The translations under genes and the position numbers were made by a program. A model generated the notes under the pieces. The model was not told where the DNA came from and made no database searches. It was given only the letters and a program-made list of their open reading frames with translations. This document shows positions 1 to 11,255 of a stretch of DNA of 64,000 nucleotides, in pieces. Numbering within the stretch: position 1 is the stretch's first letter; the number at the start of each line of letters is the position of its first letter. The stretch is from Pseudoips prasinana. Lineage: Eukaryota > Arthropoda > Insecta > Lepidoptera > Nolidae. The stretch covers positions 10,235,001 through 10,299,000 of the forward strand of contig OX621241.1 of the NCBI GenBank assembly GCA_951640165.1, read 5' to 3'.

Positions 1-953
1 AGAGGCTGATATTAATTCTGATTTAAAGTCGGTTGTAAATTGGCTGCGACATAATAATTTGATTATAAATCTAGACAAAACCGTAATAATGACATTTCAA
101 CAAAGAACAAATCGTAACTTGAACTTAGATATTAGATATAATGACAAAGTAATTAATGAAACAAATGTGACAAAATTTCTTGGGTTAAACATAGAAAGTA
201 CATTAAAGTGGAATTCGCATATTGACAAAGTTTGTTGTAAACTCAACCAATACTCCTATGCCTTGCATATGTTAAGTAAAACTGCCAATCGAGCAACAGT
301 ATTAACAGCATATCATGGGCTAGTGGCCTCAACATTAAGATACGGTATTATATTTTGGGGCAATGCAACGGGTAAAGATACAGTATTTAAGTGCCAAAAA
401 AGATGCATAAGAGCCATTTATAACGTAAAAACAACTGATAGTTGCAAACCATATTTTAAAAATACGAAAATTTTAACAATACCCTCGTTATACATATTTG
501 AAACTTCTATGTTTGTCAAAAATAATCTGCACAAATTTGCTCGAGTAAGTAGTCAGCGCCGCGCGCCGTTGTGACCGGTTACAAACAGTTGGGTCTAAAA
601 CTACACTTTATAGGAACAGTATTTTTGCAATGGCTCCCAGGATATATAATAAATTACCGAAATGCATAAGAAGTGAAGATAGTGTTCACAAATTTAAAAG
701 TAAATTGTTTTTGTTTCTAACTGATAAGACATATTACCATCTTGAGGATTTTTTAAATGATAAGTTATGACAATTCCTGTAATATTATATCTAGATATTG
801 ACTAAACTTTATAATTTAATTAAACCTAAACACCTACTATTTGTACACCAATTTCATTGGTAGAGCATAGAGTTCGTCTACAATAATATTGTATATTTAA
901 GACCTTTTATGTACCTGTGTTCACAAATAAAGATTATGAATGAATGAATGAAT
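1..953 (+). mobile_element. 5'-truncated CR1/Jockey-type LINE, 3' end
   Basis: The window opens inside a non-LTR retrotransposon. The end of ORF2 is followed by about 165 bp of 3' UTR, an AATAAA at about 926, and a (TGAA)n tail at 936-953, a tail type seen in LINEs with microsatellite 3' ends. The protein resembles the ORF2 C-terminus of the LINE at 13559-18096, but the tail differs (TGAA versus ATTTG), so it is a related but separate family. The 5' limit lies outside the window. Confidence 0.85.
2..770 (+). pseudogene. LINE ORF2 fragment: end of reverse transcriptase plus C-terminal domain
   Basis: This is the remainder of a LINE ORF2. The reading frame is open from the window edge to a stop at 572-574. 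It then continues one frame over to the natural stop TGA at 768-770, so one frameshift near 550-600 has killed it. Recognisable parts are the post-RT block TKFLGLNIESTLKW, the block LVASTLRYGIIFWGN, and the end TYYHLEDFLNDKL. The same blocks occur in the ORF2 at 13955-16894 in the same order. The catalytic FADD motif would lie upstream of the window. It is not functional. Confidence 0.85.
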
Positions 954-1383
954 TTCATCGATAGTAATGTTAGTAAATCTTTAATAACTATGCTAGCCTA
1001 TGATTTTGCCTATCCAATCGAATTAGATTGAGGTTTTCAAACTGCTAAGAAATGATTCTCAGAATGCTGTTGTGACTTTTGCTGTTGTCACTCAAGAACC
1101 TTTCACTAACCATATATTATGGTATTTATAGAAATTCACCCGTAAAAAAGTCAAGTGTTACATAAATAAGCTAAATAATGTTATTTATAGTTTTAATGAA
1201 AACGTTTTTTAAATCGTTTCGTGAAAGAAAATTCCTTTGTTAAAAGGTATAGTAGGTAAGTTATGTTGACACGGTAGGGTAGTAGGAGGTCATCCTAAAA
1301 TGAGTTTTGTTTCCATTGTCATTGACAAATATTTTATACAAGGTTAAATTTCGTGACTTAAATTTAGTGTGGCTAATTTATTT
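954..1383. other. Unassigned AT-rich stretch
   Basis: No coding frame, repeat match inside the window, or splice signal was recognised here. Confidence 0.4.
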
Positions 1384-1600
1384 AGTGACGGCGGCGAATA
1401 TCAGAATATCATCACCCTTTTTCATTCCGTGGAAGTCGACCTGAGGGAATATCTATCTGAGGACGGGCAGCAGCTTCCTTCTGAGTACTTTGACCATCTT
1501 ATTGCGTTCGCCGATCCGTCTGCCGAGCGCGTAACGTGGCGATTATGTTATATCCTTCCAAGATGATTCTTTGGGGAGGCTTTTGACCAGCATTGGATTG
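1384..1600 (+). repeat. Interspersed repeat 'family C' (RTE-like 3' end)
   Basis: The copy runs from GACGGCGGCGAATATC to about GACCAGCATTGGA. Other copies lie at 35365-35545, 54536-54650 and 60690-60885. The end matches the 'TTTGTCCAGCAGTGGAC' end of the RTE LINE tails elsewhere in the window, which suggests a non-autonomous or 5'-truncated relative of that LINE. The 65-codon open frame across it is incidental. Confidence 0.55.
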
Positions 1601-1831
1601 TTTACGTATATAACGTTATAAACGTTTACTATACTAATGGATTCATTACTCAATACTGATAGATTCCATTGTGTACCTATGTACCTATAGTAGGTAATGA
1701 GCTTATTACAAATGCAACAATTAAGGACCCTGTACCCGACAGGGCAACATAAGTAAATAGGAGAGAGGAAGACAGACAAGTGTAAGTACGTAATAAATAA
1801 CAAAAAATCTGCTAATCATTAAAATAGACCT

Positions 1832-1984
1832 TTGTTGAATAGCAGATTACTGGGGCCTTGAATACGGATTTATAAGCTATATTACTACAAAGCTTCATCA
1901 AAATCCGTTTGGTAGTTTTTAAATGAAAAAGTAACAAACATATATCCATAGTCACAAACTTTCTTATTTATAATATTAGTGGGA
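1832..1984. repeat. Helitron-like repeat fragment
   Basis: The text from TTATAAGCTATATTACTACAA to TTTATAATATTAGTGG is shared with the longer copy at 2779-2965. The preceding 25-bp phrase GAATAGCAGATTACTGGGGCC recurs at about 2180-2203. Confidence 0.45.
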
Positions 1985-2250
1985 TGCATTATAAATATAT
2001 ATGTATATGGAAAAAGGTTTGTTTTATTAAAAGTATCATATTTACTTACATGTTTGACATGCCAAAAACTCGATTTTATATGTGTAAAGAAAGAAACATG
2101 TTAATTAGGCCAAGCCATAGCTCATTAGAATTAATGGTGCACACAAATCGGTGTTATACCTGCATAGAACCTATCTGTTGAATAGCAAATTACTGGGGCC
2201 TTTACGGCCCGCTCAAATAGTATTTGTGGCCCCCCCAGCCATTTGACGGT

Positions 2251-2512
2251 CCCGTTTTGGCGTAGTTGGTAGATACTCGTCTTTCACGCCTCAGGTCCTG
2301 GGTTCGATTCCCACCCAGCACAGATATTTGTGTGCATGAACATGTCTGTTTGTCCTGAGTCTGGGTGTAATTATCTATATATTTAAGTATGTATTCACAA
2401 AAGAAAAGAAGTATATGTAGTAAGTCAGTTATCTGGTTGCCATAGTACAATATCTGCTTAGTGTGGGATCAGATGGCCGGGTGTGACTAATGCCCCTGAA
2501 TATTATTATTAT
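2251..2512 (+). repeat. tRNA-derived SINE, family T1 (near full length)
   Basis: The tRNA-like head has an A-box-like TAGTTGGTAGA and the B box GGGTTCGATTCCC. A unique body follows (TGTCCTGAGTCTGGGTGTAATT, then GGGATCAGATGGCCGGGTGTGA), and the copy ends in (TAT/ATT)n. The same order is found in about ten further copies in the window in both orientations. Pol III transcription and LINE-driven retroposition are inferred from the SINE structure. Confidence 0.85.
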
Positions 2513-2778
2513 ATCGCATAGCCTTTGGGGCTGACAACGGACCGACCGAGACCCAGAAGACAATAAAAGTGACTCCAAATCCATAACACTTTTCATATAT
2601 TATTACTATTTTATTTATTTATTTTATTTTATTTGGGAAAATCACAGTCTCAATTATCTAAGCTAGTCTAAAATAAATATAACTTACGACTATTTAATTA
2701 CTACTATTACTACTACTATATTTATACTATTATATACCATCTCGACCGGAACACCAATGTGAGAAAATTTATTTAAAA
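2513..2778. other. Unassigned spacer
   Basis: AT-rich sequence with a short (TAC)n-like run near 2698-2720. Nothing else was recognised. Confidence 0.35.
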
Positions 2779-2965
2779 CTAGCTGTACCTACCCCGCGGT
2801 TTCAACTGCGTTTAACTTAATAAAGCATACTCCATATGTTATTCGGATATATAAGCTATATTACTACAAAGTTTCATCAAAATCCGTCCAGTAGTTTTTG
2901 CGTGTAATGTAACTAACCACCATACATGTATACATCTATACTCACAAACTTTCGCATTTATAATA
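2779..2965 (-). mobile_element. Helitron-like non-autonomous element fragment
   Basis: The left end reads ACTAGCTGTACCTACCCCGCGG. On the minus strand this is a CTAG terminus preceded by a GC-rich inverted pair, the layout of Helitron 3' ends. The remainder (TATAAGCTATATTACTAC, ACTCACAAACTTTCGC) is shared with 1832-1984 and 51366-51770. Confidence 0.5.
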
Positions 2966-3600
2966 TAACTATTGGAAAATCTTAAGTAAATTTGCCCTAC
3001 ATCAGTATTTACATAACATGATGTGGTATCATTGTAGAGTAATAAATAAAGTATTAGTATTGCGATGTTCTTCATAAAATATGTACCGCATGTACGTAGG
3101 TAATTAATTTCTTGCATCTGCCCAATGTATGGCGTAATAGGGAAACCATACCTAAAAGCATCAATAGCAAGGACTTTGTAAGGGACTGGGACTGGTAATA
3201 TTAAAGAGCTTTTATTTAGTTATAGTACGGTATACTATCTCTTCATATAACCAATTGATGTAACAAAAACATAACTATCAAAAACATAAAAAAATATCAA
3301 AGAGTAAATATATAAAAAGGGGTGCGTTGCGTAAGGCCTTGATTCTCAATTTTCGAATTCGATATTTTATGTCCTGTCTCAAAACTTTTGTTATTGGTAG
3401 ATCTGTATCTAATAATAACGCTTATGGCCGAATTTTGGCTCACGTCGGCCAAATTTAAAGGAGACTAGCCAGCTACGCCGCACATACTATAGAGCACGAT
3501 TGTCTGCGTAAACACTTTTGCTCTATCTATTCGTGACACTCATAACTCGATGTGACGGCCAGGGAGAGATAAAACGCAGGACCAATTGGATTTATTGGCG

Positions 3601-3812
3601 ATCTCAGCCAGTTGTGATCACCGGTCCGTAAGTGATCGTCGAGGTGAAGCACCTATGCACGCGGTCAATCTATAGATGGGTGACCGTCAAAGTGGTTTTA
3701 TTTCTAGCGTCTCCGTGCTTCGGAGGGCACGTTAAGCTGTCGGTCCCGGTTTTTGTCGTGAGCCAACCGTCGATAAGCCATGTCAGAGAACAACTCTGGC
3801 ACTTTTATAGGT
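3601..3812 (+). repeat. 5S rRNA-derived SINE
   Basis: The head has GGTCCGTAAGTGATCG, GAGGTGAAGCACC and ATAGATGGGTGACCG, which follow the order of the 5S rRNA internal promoter (box A, intermediate element, box C). The family body follows (CGTCTCCGTGCTTCGGAGGGC, then TTAAGCTGTCGGTCCCGG). It is a diverged copy; the best are at 30789-31042 and 38541-38798. Confidence 0.75.
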
Positions 3813-4462
3813 AGGTACGTGTTATACTAACAACTTCCAGAAGCTGTATGATTTTCTTAATAAATAGTACTTATTGAGCATACACAGTATTCAAACCATG
3901 GACCTCATATTCTCTAGAGGACCTCGCTACCGCCGTATTAGCAAGGCTCTTTCTAAAGGGGTTCAAAGCAAATTCGTTTCGAACCTTTTTACTGAATATG
4001 ATCTTAGTTTGATCCATGGTTGTCCCGAAAATTCATAATCGGGTTAGTTCAGTTAAATTTAGTTCCTGGGTTACCGTCGCGGACGCTCAGTAGGAAGGTA
4101 AATCGTGTTCTCACGGTGTTGAACATTATGGAATTTATTTATATTTTTATTGCAATACTATTTTTAGGGCACAAGGTTATACTTATAATGGATGATCAAT
4201 TTCTGCCGACACCATTGACAGTGAGGGCCTTAGCAATAATATAAAAGGAATACTTTATTTGATACTACAAAAGAAAAAAATATACCTATGAATTTATTTA
4301 TGAACTCAATACTGGAAAATCATAACTGCGAGTGTCGAATCAACCCAGCACCCAATACACAGTTAAGCTACGAATGATAGGTACACATCGTAGAACCGTT
4401 CATTGGAGAGTTCTACTAACCTTTACGGAGGATGCAGATGCCATCAATCGGGCATTACATCT

Positions 4463-4613
4463 ACACGCTATAGACGCCAGCACATCCAGCTACCCCAATC
4501 TGTCAAATTTCTTTTATAGATTTTCAACTTTGTTACAAAAGCATAAAGTTCACTTTCAATTGGGGAAATTTGATAGATTGGAGTAGCTTGAAGTGCTGGC
4601 GTCTGTACATGGC
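4463..4613. mobile_element. TA-flanked MITE, family 'CAGACGCCAGC'
   Basis: The copy has long terminal inverted repeats, from TAGACGCCAGCACATCCAGC at the left to its complement ending GCTGGCGTCTGTA at the right. The arms extend into TCTGTCAAATTT/AAATTTGACAGA, so most of the 150 bp can fold back. Four more copies lie at 33602, 34522, 61204 and 63715. TA flanks and length suggest a Tc1/mariner-type MITE. Confidence 0.75.
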
Positions 4614-4679
4614 CGATTGGCATGTTCACAATTGCATGTGATATATCAATCATATTGATAATTAATTTAAATAATAAAA

Positions 4680-4852
4680 CGTGTGAGTGGTTAAGACAGT
4701 CGAATCGCCACTTCTTGTCCCGGGTTCGATTCCAGCGCGGGACAACTATGTGTGTTTGTTGTACTTTGTGTCCGTCAATTATATGTTTGTAAAATACGCC
4801 GCTATACAGGGATTAAATTCCCTAGTGCGGGCGGTGTATTTCAAAAAACCAA
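4680..4852 (+). repeat. tRNA-derived SINE, family T2
   Basis: The head has an A-box-like AGTGGTTAAGACAG and the B box GGGTTCGATTCC. The body is TTTGTGTCCGTCAATTATATG followed by ACAGGGATTAAATTCCCTAGT. A minus-strand copy at 48898-49092 shares all parts. Confidence 0.8.
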
Positions 4853-4899
4853 AATCTTTCTAATGATTTTGAATAATGCTATATAACTAAAGTATTATT

Positions 4900-5217
4900 T
4901 AACCAGCCGTGCCGTGCGGTTTTACCCGCGCTAAATTATATAAGTTACCACAGCTCCTCCCCCGTAGGTGATAGCGTGATAATATGTAGCCTATATGTTG
5001 ACCCGACCTCTTAGTAATATTCATGCAAAATTTGAAGTAAATCCATGCATTACTTTTTAAGTTTAGCCCGGACATACATACAGACAAACAGACTTCAATT
5101 CTAAAAACTATATTTTTGGCTTCGATATCAATTGTAGATCACGCCCCAAGTATCCTTTTTATTAAAACATATTCAATGTACAGTTTTGACTTTCCTGCGA
5201 TTTTATTAAATGTAAAG
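4900..5217 (-). mobile_element. Helitron-like non-autonomous element
   Basis: A 315-bp repeat with further copies at 49251, 49793 (partial), 50446 (partial) and 62740. On the minus strand it ends in CGGGTAAAACCG (short hairpin) followed by about 10 nt and a CTAG-type terminus, here decayed to CCAG. No terminal inverted repeats or target duplication are visible. A 3' hairpin just before CTRR is the Helitron signature, so this class is favoured. Confidence 0.6.
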
Positions 5218-5957
5218 GAGTCGGCGATTATCCTGTGTTTTTAAATAATTATGAAAACTACTTTAATATTCTACTATTAATAGAATATCAAAGTAGTATT
5301 AAAAATTTTAAAAATATTAATAAAAATATTTTTTTTTGTTTACGTTATGGTTTTGTCTTTAGAAAATCTAAAATGATAATATTTGGATTTATAAGGAAGG
5401 ATTAGTAGGATTAGTAGAAGGAATAGTAGAAAAAAGTTTAAACTCAACTGTTTAAGAAACTCCACAGTCTTTAAAACAGTTAGTATTTCAATGATAATAT
5501 TGCAATTGCATGACTAGTAGTTGCTAACATTATAAATATCCCGGTAGTGCGTGCATTTGCGGAAAATTTTACCACGTCACTGTAAAATTTCTCACTGCGA
5601 CCTCTTTAATGGACACGGGAATGCATCTCACATGTCCACTGCGAACCATCAATTTTCTACCTACAGCTATATGGCAGAGGAGTTATATTAGTTATTATTA
5701 GTGCCCCAGTTCGTAGACGGAAATCTATTTTAATTGTCTCAGCCAAATTGAAGCCCCAGTATTAGGTACTCAACTTACTCGGATTATAAGAAGTGTACGA
5801 TTCGGACGTGCGAACATTAATATGAAGATACTAAATATCTCTGGCTCATGGCTATACGAGTATATACGCTGTACTGTCATGTTGATTCAAATAAATTTAT
5901 CATTATATACAGTTATGATTTATAATTGAAAATATAAAAATAGTGCAAAATTAGATA
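5218..5957. other. Unassigned AT-rich stretch with one hairpin
   Basis: Contains a near-palindrome at about 5254-5300 (ACTACTTTAATATTCTACTA facing TAGAATATCAAAGTAGT). Nothing else was recognised. Confidence 0.4.
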
Positions 5958-6423
5958 TACAGGCTGACCGAGGTGTTGACGTTCAAACGCAAAATTTTGA
6001 TACTTTATGATGAGGAGTATCTTCACCCCCATGTATGTTTCACGACCTTGCGTAGTTTTCGAGATAGATTTTTTCAAATTATTTTTTTCGTAAATTTCAC
6101 CTAACATCAGTTTTCGATTTTTTCTCGTTCTGTTGAACATTTCTGGTTCAGTTTTTTTGTGATATCTAATTAGCATAGTTTAACCTAACACAATAAAAAG
6201 TATGGCTTATCTAATCATTGCAGAACTGACTTAGAATTTATTCGAAAGTTCAAAATTAGGGTTTGATTTCAGGACTCATAAATGTTCAAAGTATCAAAAA
6301 AAGTAAAATCGTAGAACATACATGGCGGTGATTCGGATACGAAAAATTTTGATACTCTATGATGAGGACATCATAAAGTATCTAAATTATGCGTTTGAAC
6401 GTCAACTCCTCGGCCACCCTGTA
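5958..6423. mobile_element. TA-flanked inverted-repeat DNA element (466 bp)
   Basis: About 58-bp terminal inverted repeats: left TACAGGCTGACCGAGG...GTTGACGTTCAAACGC, and the same text on the opposite strand at the right end (TACAGGGTGGCCGAGG...). The arms continue to GATACTTTATGATG with a handful of mismatches. The interior has no convincing protein. TA at both ends followed by CAGG(G/C)TG fits a Tc1/mariner-like MITE. Confidence 0.75.
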
Positions 6424-6902
6424 TTTTTTTTGGATATGGTAACTATATTATAAGTATATATAGGTAGGTAACTACATTGAACGTAAACCGTAAGCTGTCA
6501 TTATATAATCGTATGTGATTAAGAAAAAGAAGAATTGATTAAGTGTATAATAATAATAATAAAGAGGATATCAATTAAGAAATGGTTTGTTTAGTTCGTT
6601 CGAATTTAAAAAAATATTTCGGTAGATTTCAAACTCATAACCGATTTGAACACATAATATTTGAGATTGATTTAAAGGGATTACCTTTCGGAAAAAATGA
6701 CAAAATCGCTTCACAAACAACAGAGTAATCGTGTAAAATATGCACATAAAAACATGCAATCGAATAGATAACCTACTTCTTTTATTAGGTCGGTTAAAAA
6801 TAAAAGTTCTCTAAAGAGATGAGTTTCTTAAATATCTTTATAAATAAGCGGTTAGTTGCAAGGCGTAGAGACCAAGAAGCAGAAGTATTAGATATTTCCA
6901 GT

Positions 6903-6981
6903 AAAATATAAACTGTCTGTGTGTGTTAGTATAATTATAGTAACCACTATAATTATACAAACACACACAGTTTATATTTTA
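6903..6981. repeat. Hairpin, ~37-bp arms
   Basis: AAAATATAAACTG...ATAATTATAGT is repeated inverted around the 4-nt loop AACC at 6942-6945, with two small imperfections and a GT/CA-rich middle. It could be a tiny MITE or an inverted duplication. Confidence 0.7.
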
Positions 6982-7309
6982 TACTATAATTATTTATCCC
7001 CAAAATCTCACATACCCTACGACGACGACGAATTGATTAATCGCTAATACTTTATAATTTTATGTATAAGAACGAGACTTTAATTTTAATGTCTCTCGAA
7101 ATTACAATACTAAATATATATATAATTGCAGTCTTAATTCTAGCTACAATTTTTGACTGTGAAATGAAATCTTTACTAAAAATATCGTGGAGTCAAATAT
7201 ATAACATAGGTACTTGACTGTAAAAAGAGGAACCAAAATAAATTTCTTATAAATATATTGTACTCAAATGTATATACTTAAATAATTAAAACAAGTGTTT
7301 CGGTAAGGT
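6982..7309. other. Unassigned AT-rich spacer
   Basis: A (GAC)n-like run at 7020-7031. A 40-bp phrase at 7264-7300 is similar to one inside the left arm of the next foldback. Confidence 0.35.
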
Positions 7310-7604
7310 AATTTTGTTTAGGTAAGGTATTTTTACAAAATAGTCTCAAATTTAAAATAACGTTTTATGCTTCTACTAAAATGTATATACTTAAATATTT
7401 AGAACAGTTTTAATTCGATACATAGAGCTTCAAAATACAAGTGTTTTTATTTCAAAAACTATTGATACACTTGTATTTTGAAGCTCTATGTATCGAATTA
7501 AAACGAAAAATAACCTTTTATGCTTCTACTATTTTAGTAGAAGCATAAAACGTTATTTTAAATTTGAGACTATTTTGTAAAAATACCTTACCTAAACAAA
7601 ATAA
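7310..7604. repeat. Large foldback (~295 bp)
   Basis: The outer arms TTTTGTTTAGGTAAGGTATT... / ...AATACCTTACCTAAACAAAA and the inner arms TTTTAATTCGATACATAGAG... / ...CTCTATGTATCGAATTAAAA fold on each other. An extra small hairpin (TATGCTTCTACTATTTTAGTAGAAGCATA) sits in the right half. No coding frame. The arms are nearly identical, so the structure is recent or maintained by conversion. Confidence 0.75.
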
Positions 7605-7972
7605 AAAAGGTTCACAAATTAAAAAAGGTTTTATGCTTTTACGAAACCATTATGTATAATTGAACGTACACACGTCCAATTGTAATGAGTCTGAAGTAGG
7701 TTTAATTCAAGCTTAATTACCTTCAGTCCATTCAGTTAAATACATTTTCCATGGTCAATAAATTTTATAGGTGAAAGAGTAATTCATTAGTCTCTAACTA
7801 CAAAAATAAGTATGTACATAGAATACACTATATAACACTACTATAACTAATATTATCTGCTTATGTAATTAATCAGGTAACTTACTAGGTATCTTATCAA
7901 TTACATAAGTGATACAATGTTGGTAAATTTGTGTAACTATGTTGCAAATACAAATATTATGAAGATTGTTAA

Positions 7973-8125
7973 CTATTTTATTTGGCTAGAGTAGGTTGGC
8001 GTATTACATACAATGATTTTAACGATGCATACACATTTATTGCCTCAGAATGTTGTTGTGACTGTCGGCGAAACGGTGGTATTATGGCTATAGTAACGGT
8101 TCAAAAGTGCATTAGCACAATGTAA
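7973..8125 (+). other. Short open frame, copy 1 of a conserved pair
   Basis: An open frame of about 50 codons ends at TAA 8123-8125. From 8003 it aligns without gaps for 38 codons to the frame starting at 9144. Shared peptide blocks are TYNDFNDA, TFIASE, CCDCR, NG and IM. In the first 21 codons five differences are silent and three change the residue. It is cysteine-rich and unrecognised. It could be a duplicated exon, a peptide gene or simply a diverged repeat; no promoter or start codon is evident. Confidence 0.4.
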
Positions 8126-8169
8126 TATATCGTACTTATAATTTATATAACCAAACATATAAATACCAT

Positions 8170-8460
8170 ACTTGTATCTTGATAAGAAAGATCTTAACTA
8201 AAGACACGCATTCACAAATAACTTTCACAAAAAAAAACCAAATACAAGCCAAAAAATTAAGAATCGCTAATAATATATGTTTATACAAACCACGGACTGA
8301 ATACGGTAAAAGAAACATAAAATTTGAAGGAGCTCAAATGTACAATCGCCTTCCTAAAGACATTAAAGAAATTCAATCATTCACGCTATTTAAAAAGAAA
8401 TTAAAATTTCACCTAATGAAAAGCTCATAAAATTATATGTTTAAAAATTAAAAAAAAAAA
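8170..8460 (+). mobile_element. 5'-truncated LINE 3' end with poly(A)
   Basis: An open frame of about 80 codons ends at 8430. It has the C-terminal LINE signature GAQMYNRLPKDIKEIQSF followed by LFKKKLKFHLM, the same position and pattern as the ends of the other CR1/Jockey ORF2 copies here. A short 3' UTR and an A-rich tail at 8449-8460 follow. Only the last part of ORF2 was retroposed. Confidence 0.75.
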
Positions 8461-8593
8461 ACCTTATCATAAAATAACACAAATATATTTAATCATAAGT
8501 TTCTATATATTATGTGTATGTGTTTGGGGTGCTTATATTGTATCGCGATACAACTCAGAAATAGTAATAACATAATACATAATATTATTATAT

Positions 8594-8599
8594 ATTTAC

Positions 8600-8643
<44 letters not shown>

Positions 8644-8665
8644 ATATATAATATATATATTATAA
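8594..8665. repeat. (TA)n-(TG)n-(TA)n microsatellite
   Basis: A run of about 14 TG units flanked by TA runs. Open frames across it in several phases are artefacts of the repeat. Confidence 0.9.
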
Positions 8666-9143
8666 TATAATACATAAAATATTCCTAACAACAGAAATAA
8701 ACAGAAAATAATTGAAATTTGATCGAAACCATTTTGAAAGCACATGACGACCCAGTTGCTTTCAAATAACGATACGTAATAGGAACCATTAGTTGCATTG
8801 CCTACGCTGGTAATAATCCACGGTATAGCGTAACAAACGGAAGGATGGGTACTTCGAGAAATCACACTTGGCTAGTCGAATTGGAAATTAAACTACCCTA
8901 TATAAGTTATAATATAAGTTATCTTTACTAACCACCTAATTTATGCGATTACTAACAAATACATTTAATTTTATACTATTATAGTTTTAGTGTCCGTTCC
9001 TTATTACTTGTATTTCTCAATAATAAGTGAATTGTATTATTTTTTGAGAAATAAATGTCTTAAACCGTATATAATTGTGCAAGTATTAATAAGTCGTGTA
9101 TTGCATGCAGTTGTATTTAGTTGGATACCTACTCTGTATGCAT

Positions 9144-9258
9144 GTTACATACAACGATTTTAACGACGCTTCCACATTTATTGCCTCAGAACGTTGTTGC
9201 GACTGTCGAATTAACGGTTCTATTATGTATATAGTAAAAGTTGAAAAGTGCTTTTGGC
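9144..9258 (+). other. Short open frame, copy 2 of a conserved pair
   Basis: The partner of 8003-8122, same strand, 1.14 kb away, in an open frame that runs from before 9096 to about 9344. It keeps the cysteine cluster except for one Cys to Arg change. Homology ends near 9258; outside it the two flanks differ. Confidence 0.4.
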
Positions 9259-9344
9259 ATTCGGTATCAATTATGATACGATACATAATGCTTCAAAATA
9301 TAATTGTTACATCAGTGTTTATTTTAAAGCCAAAATATGTATAA

Positions 9345-10213
9345 GACAAATATATTTTTTTCTTTTTATTTTCATTCACTTATGTTAACTTTGGTTGTAT
9401 TCGTTGGAATCTTATTCAATTATTTTTAATTATCATTAACTGTTTTCCTGAGGTACAACACTGAGTTGGAATAAAGGTCGATATCAAGCTTCCGACAGTC
9501 ATGTTATAGGCTTTGCTCGCTCTTACCATATAACTGCCTGTACCCGGCATATACTGCGGGTACATGGAGAAGATTATGTTTCCTTAACAGCGCAGACGGA
9601 ACCCGTAGACCGATTTTGCCAACGAGTTCTGAACAGTAAATGGAGTTGTTATGCAGGTTTAAATAAATATACTTCATAAAATTTTAGTTAATGCGATAAT
9701 TTTGGATATTTAAAACATGAGTGAAGCCAGATTATTAATATCGTGGGATTGTTACTGAACTTATGTACGTTACTGTATACATTGTTAGTCGTACCGGACC
9801 ATTTCAGTTTCACGTAGCGCGAACAGAACACCTAAACACTGTTTTGTCATCATAATTTTAGTCAATGAGTTGAGTATTGATAGGTACAGTCAACAATTGA
9901 AGGAGCTTTACAAACACTTTGAACTAAACACGTGTTGAAACACGCATTATTTATAATTTTCGTCAAAATGTTAAATAAAATTAGGATGATTACAATTTTT
10001 TTATTATTATAGAAAACATGAAATTAATTGAAGTTTATTTTTTTTAATACAATAAACTAGTGTAGTAAGATATATATAATTTGTGTTATTTGTGAACCGT
10101 TGATAAAATCAGAAGGGCTATAGGGAAGTTACACGCGTTTTCGTGTCCATATAAGCGTAATCTACCGCCTTTGACGGCGTAATTTCAATACAAGAGTTGA
10201 GCTATTCTAATGA
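9345..10213. other. Unassigned stretch
   Basis: No convincing gene or in-window repeat. It includes a small GC-richer patch at 9495-9650 without coding signal. Confidence 0.35.
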
Positions 10214-10308
10214 CCACAACCGGGACTGATAGCTTAACATGCCCTCCGAAGAACGGAGACTCCTCCAATTACTAACGAACCGGTGGGAGCAGCTGTCTAT
10301 GAGCGCCA
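10214..10308 (-). repeat. 5S-derived SINE, decayed fragment
   Basis: On the minus strand it keeps the body phrase CCGTTCTTCGGAGGGC, then TTAAGCTATCAGTCCCGG. The 5S-like head is reduced to ACCGGTTCGTTAGTAATTGG. Confidence 0.55.
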
Positions 10309-11002
10309 CAAACGGCAGCGCATTCCACGACCGAACTCTGAACCACTGATATTTACCGCATCTTTCTAATGCGCTTACTGCTTATACTAGTTAGCATCAC
10401 TGCACTTATGACATAGTTCTACGAACTAGATTGGTTACCTTAATTAATTCAATGTTAAAAAACATCTCATTCTGTGCAGACATATTTCCACGCGATTAGT
10501 TATTAGTAAACAATAAAAGGAAGTCATAATTTATTAGTAAACCAATAAACGTCTTAATAGTTATTGTTATACAGTACATTGCTGCGTACTTTTATTTACT
10601 CCTAACCTATTTTTACGCGTTAATGAAAACTGTTATTCTGAATACATTTTATAGAACATTTGTTATTTTTGCACAAAATACGATGGTAGTTAAGTGTTGC
10701 AACACTTACATCACAAGCAATATAAGTTCCTACTAAATCAAAATGAATCAAATATTTGTATCGAATATTTATATCGATAAATGCATTTTGCTAGCGATTT
10801 ATTTCATTTGCGTCGTTCTCGTCTTCGGCGATAAGAGAATCGATATTTAATATGGATGCCAAGTTTTGTGTTTACCCGAAATCTAATTCACACTAAGATT
10901 TGACTTGGCTGTTTTTTTTTACCAATAAACTTACTCATTACTCGAATACAATTATAATCAAATACAACATAAGTTTCTCTATACGGGAATCGAACCAGAA
11001 CA
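10309..11002. other. Unassigned stretch
   Basis: Left flank of the DNA transposon. AT-rich, with no feature recognised. Confidence 0.35.
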
Positions 11003-11255
11003 CGAAGCACAGTGGTTCGTGTAGAACAAGCTAGCTGGACAATATTATTTGTTTCGATTTTTATTTATAAATGAGGTTATTAAGCAAAGATATAAGGGTC
11101 ATAATACTATTTGAGGTCCATTGGTCGTTTGAGCAGGTATAGTGAAATAAAAACACAATATTTTTTTAAACAATTTTATAAATAAATTTAACTATAAATG
11201 TAACTATAAAATCTAATATCAGATACATAAAATACCTACTTAAAAACTAAATCGA

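Noticed and set aside
1369..1566. 65-codon frame near the left end as a gene
   Set aside because: It belongs to 'family C', whose other copies have stops and indels in this frame.
2257..2325. tRNA gene (A and B boxes present)
   Set aside because: No cloverleaf can be drawn, and the same head with the same unique body and AT-rich tail recurs about ten times, which defines a SINE. The same applies to the heads at 38066, 48781 and 49020.
8596..8865. Small open frames over the TG repeat
   Set aside because: Produced by the dinucleotide repeat (HTHTHT-type peptides).
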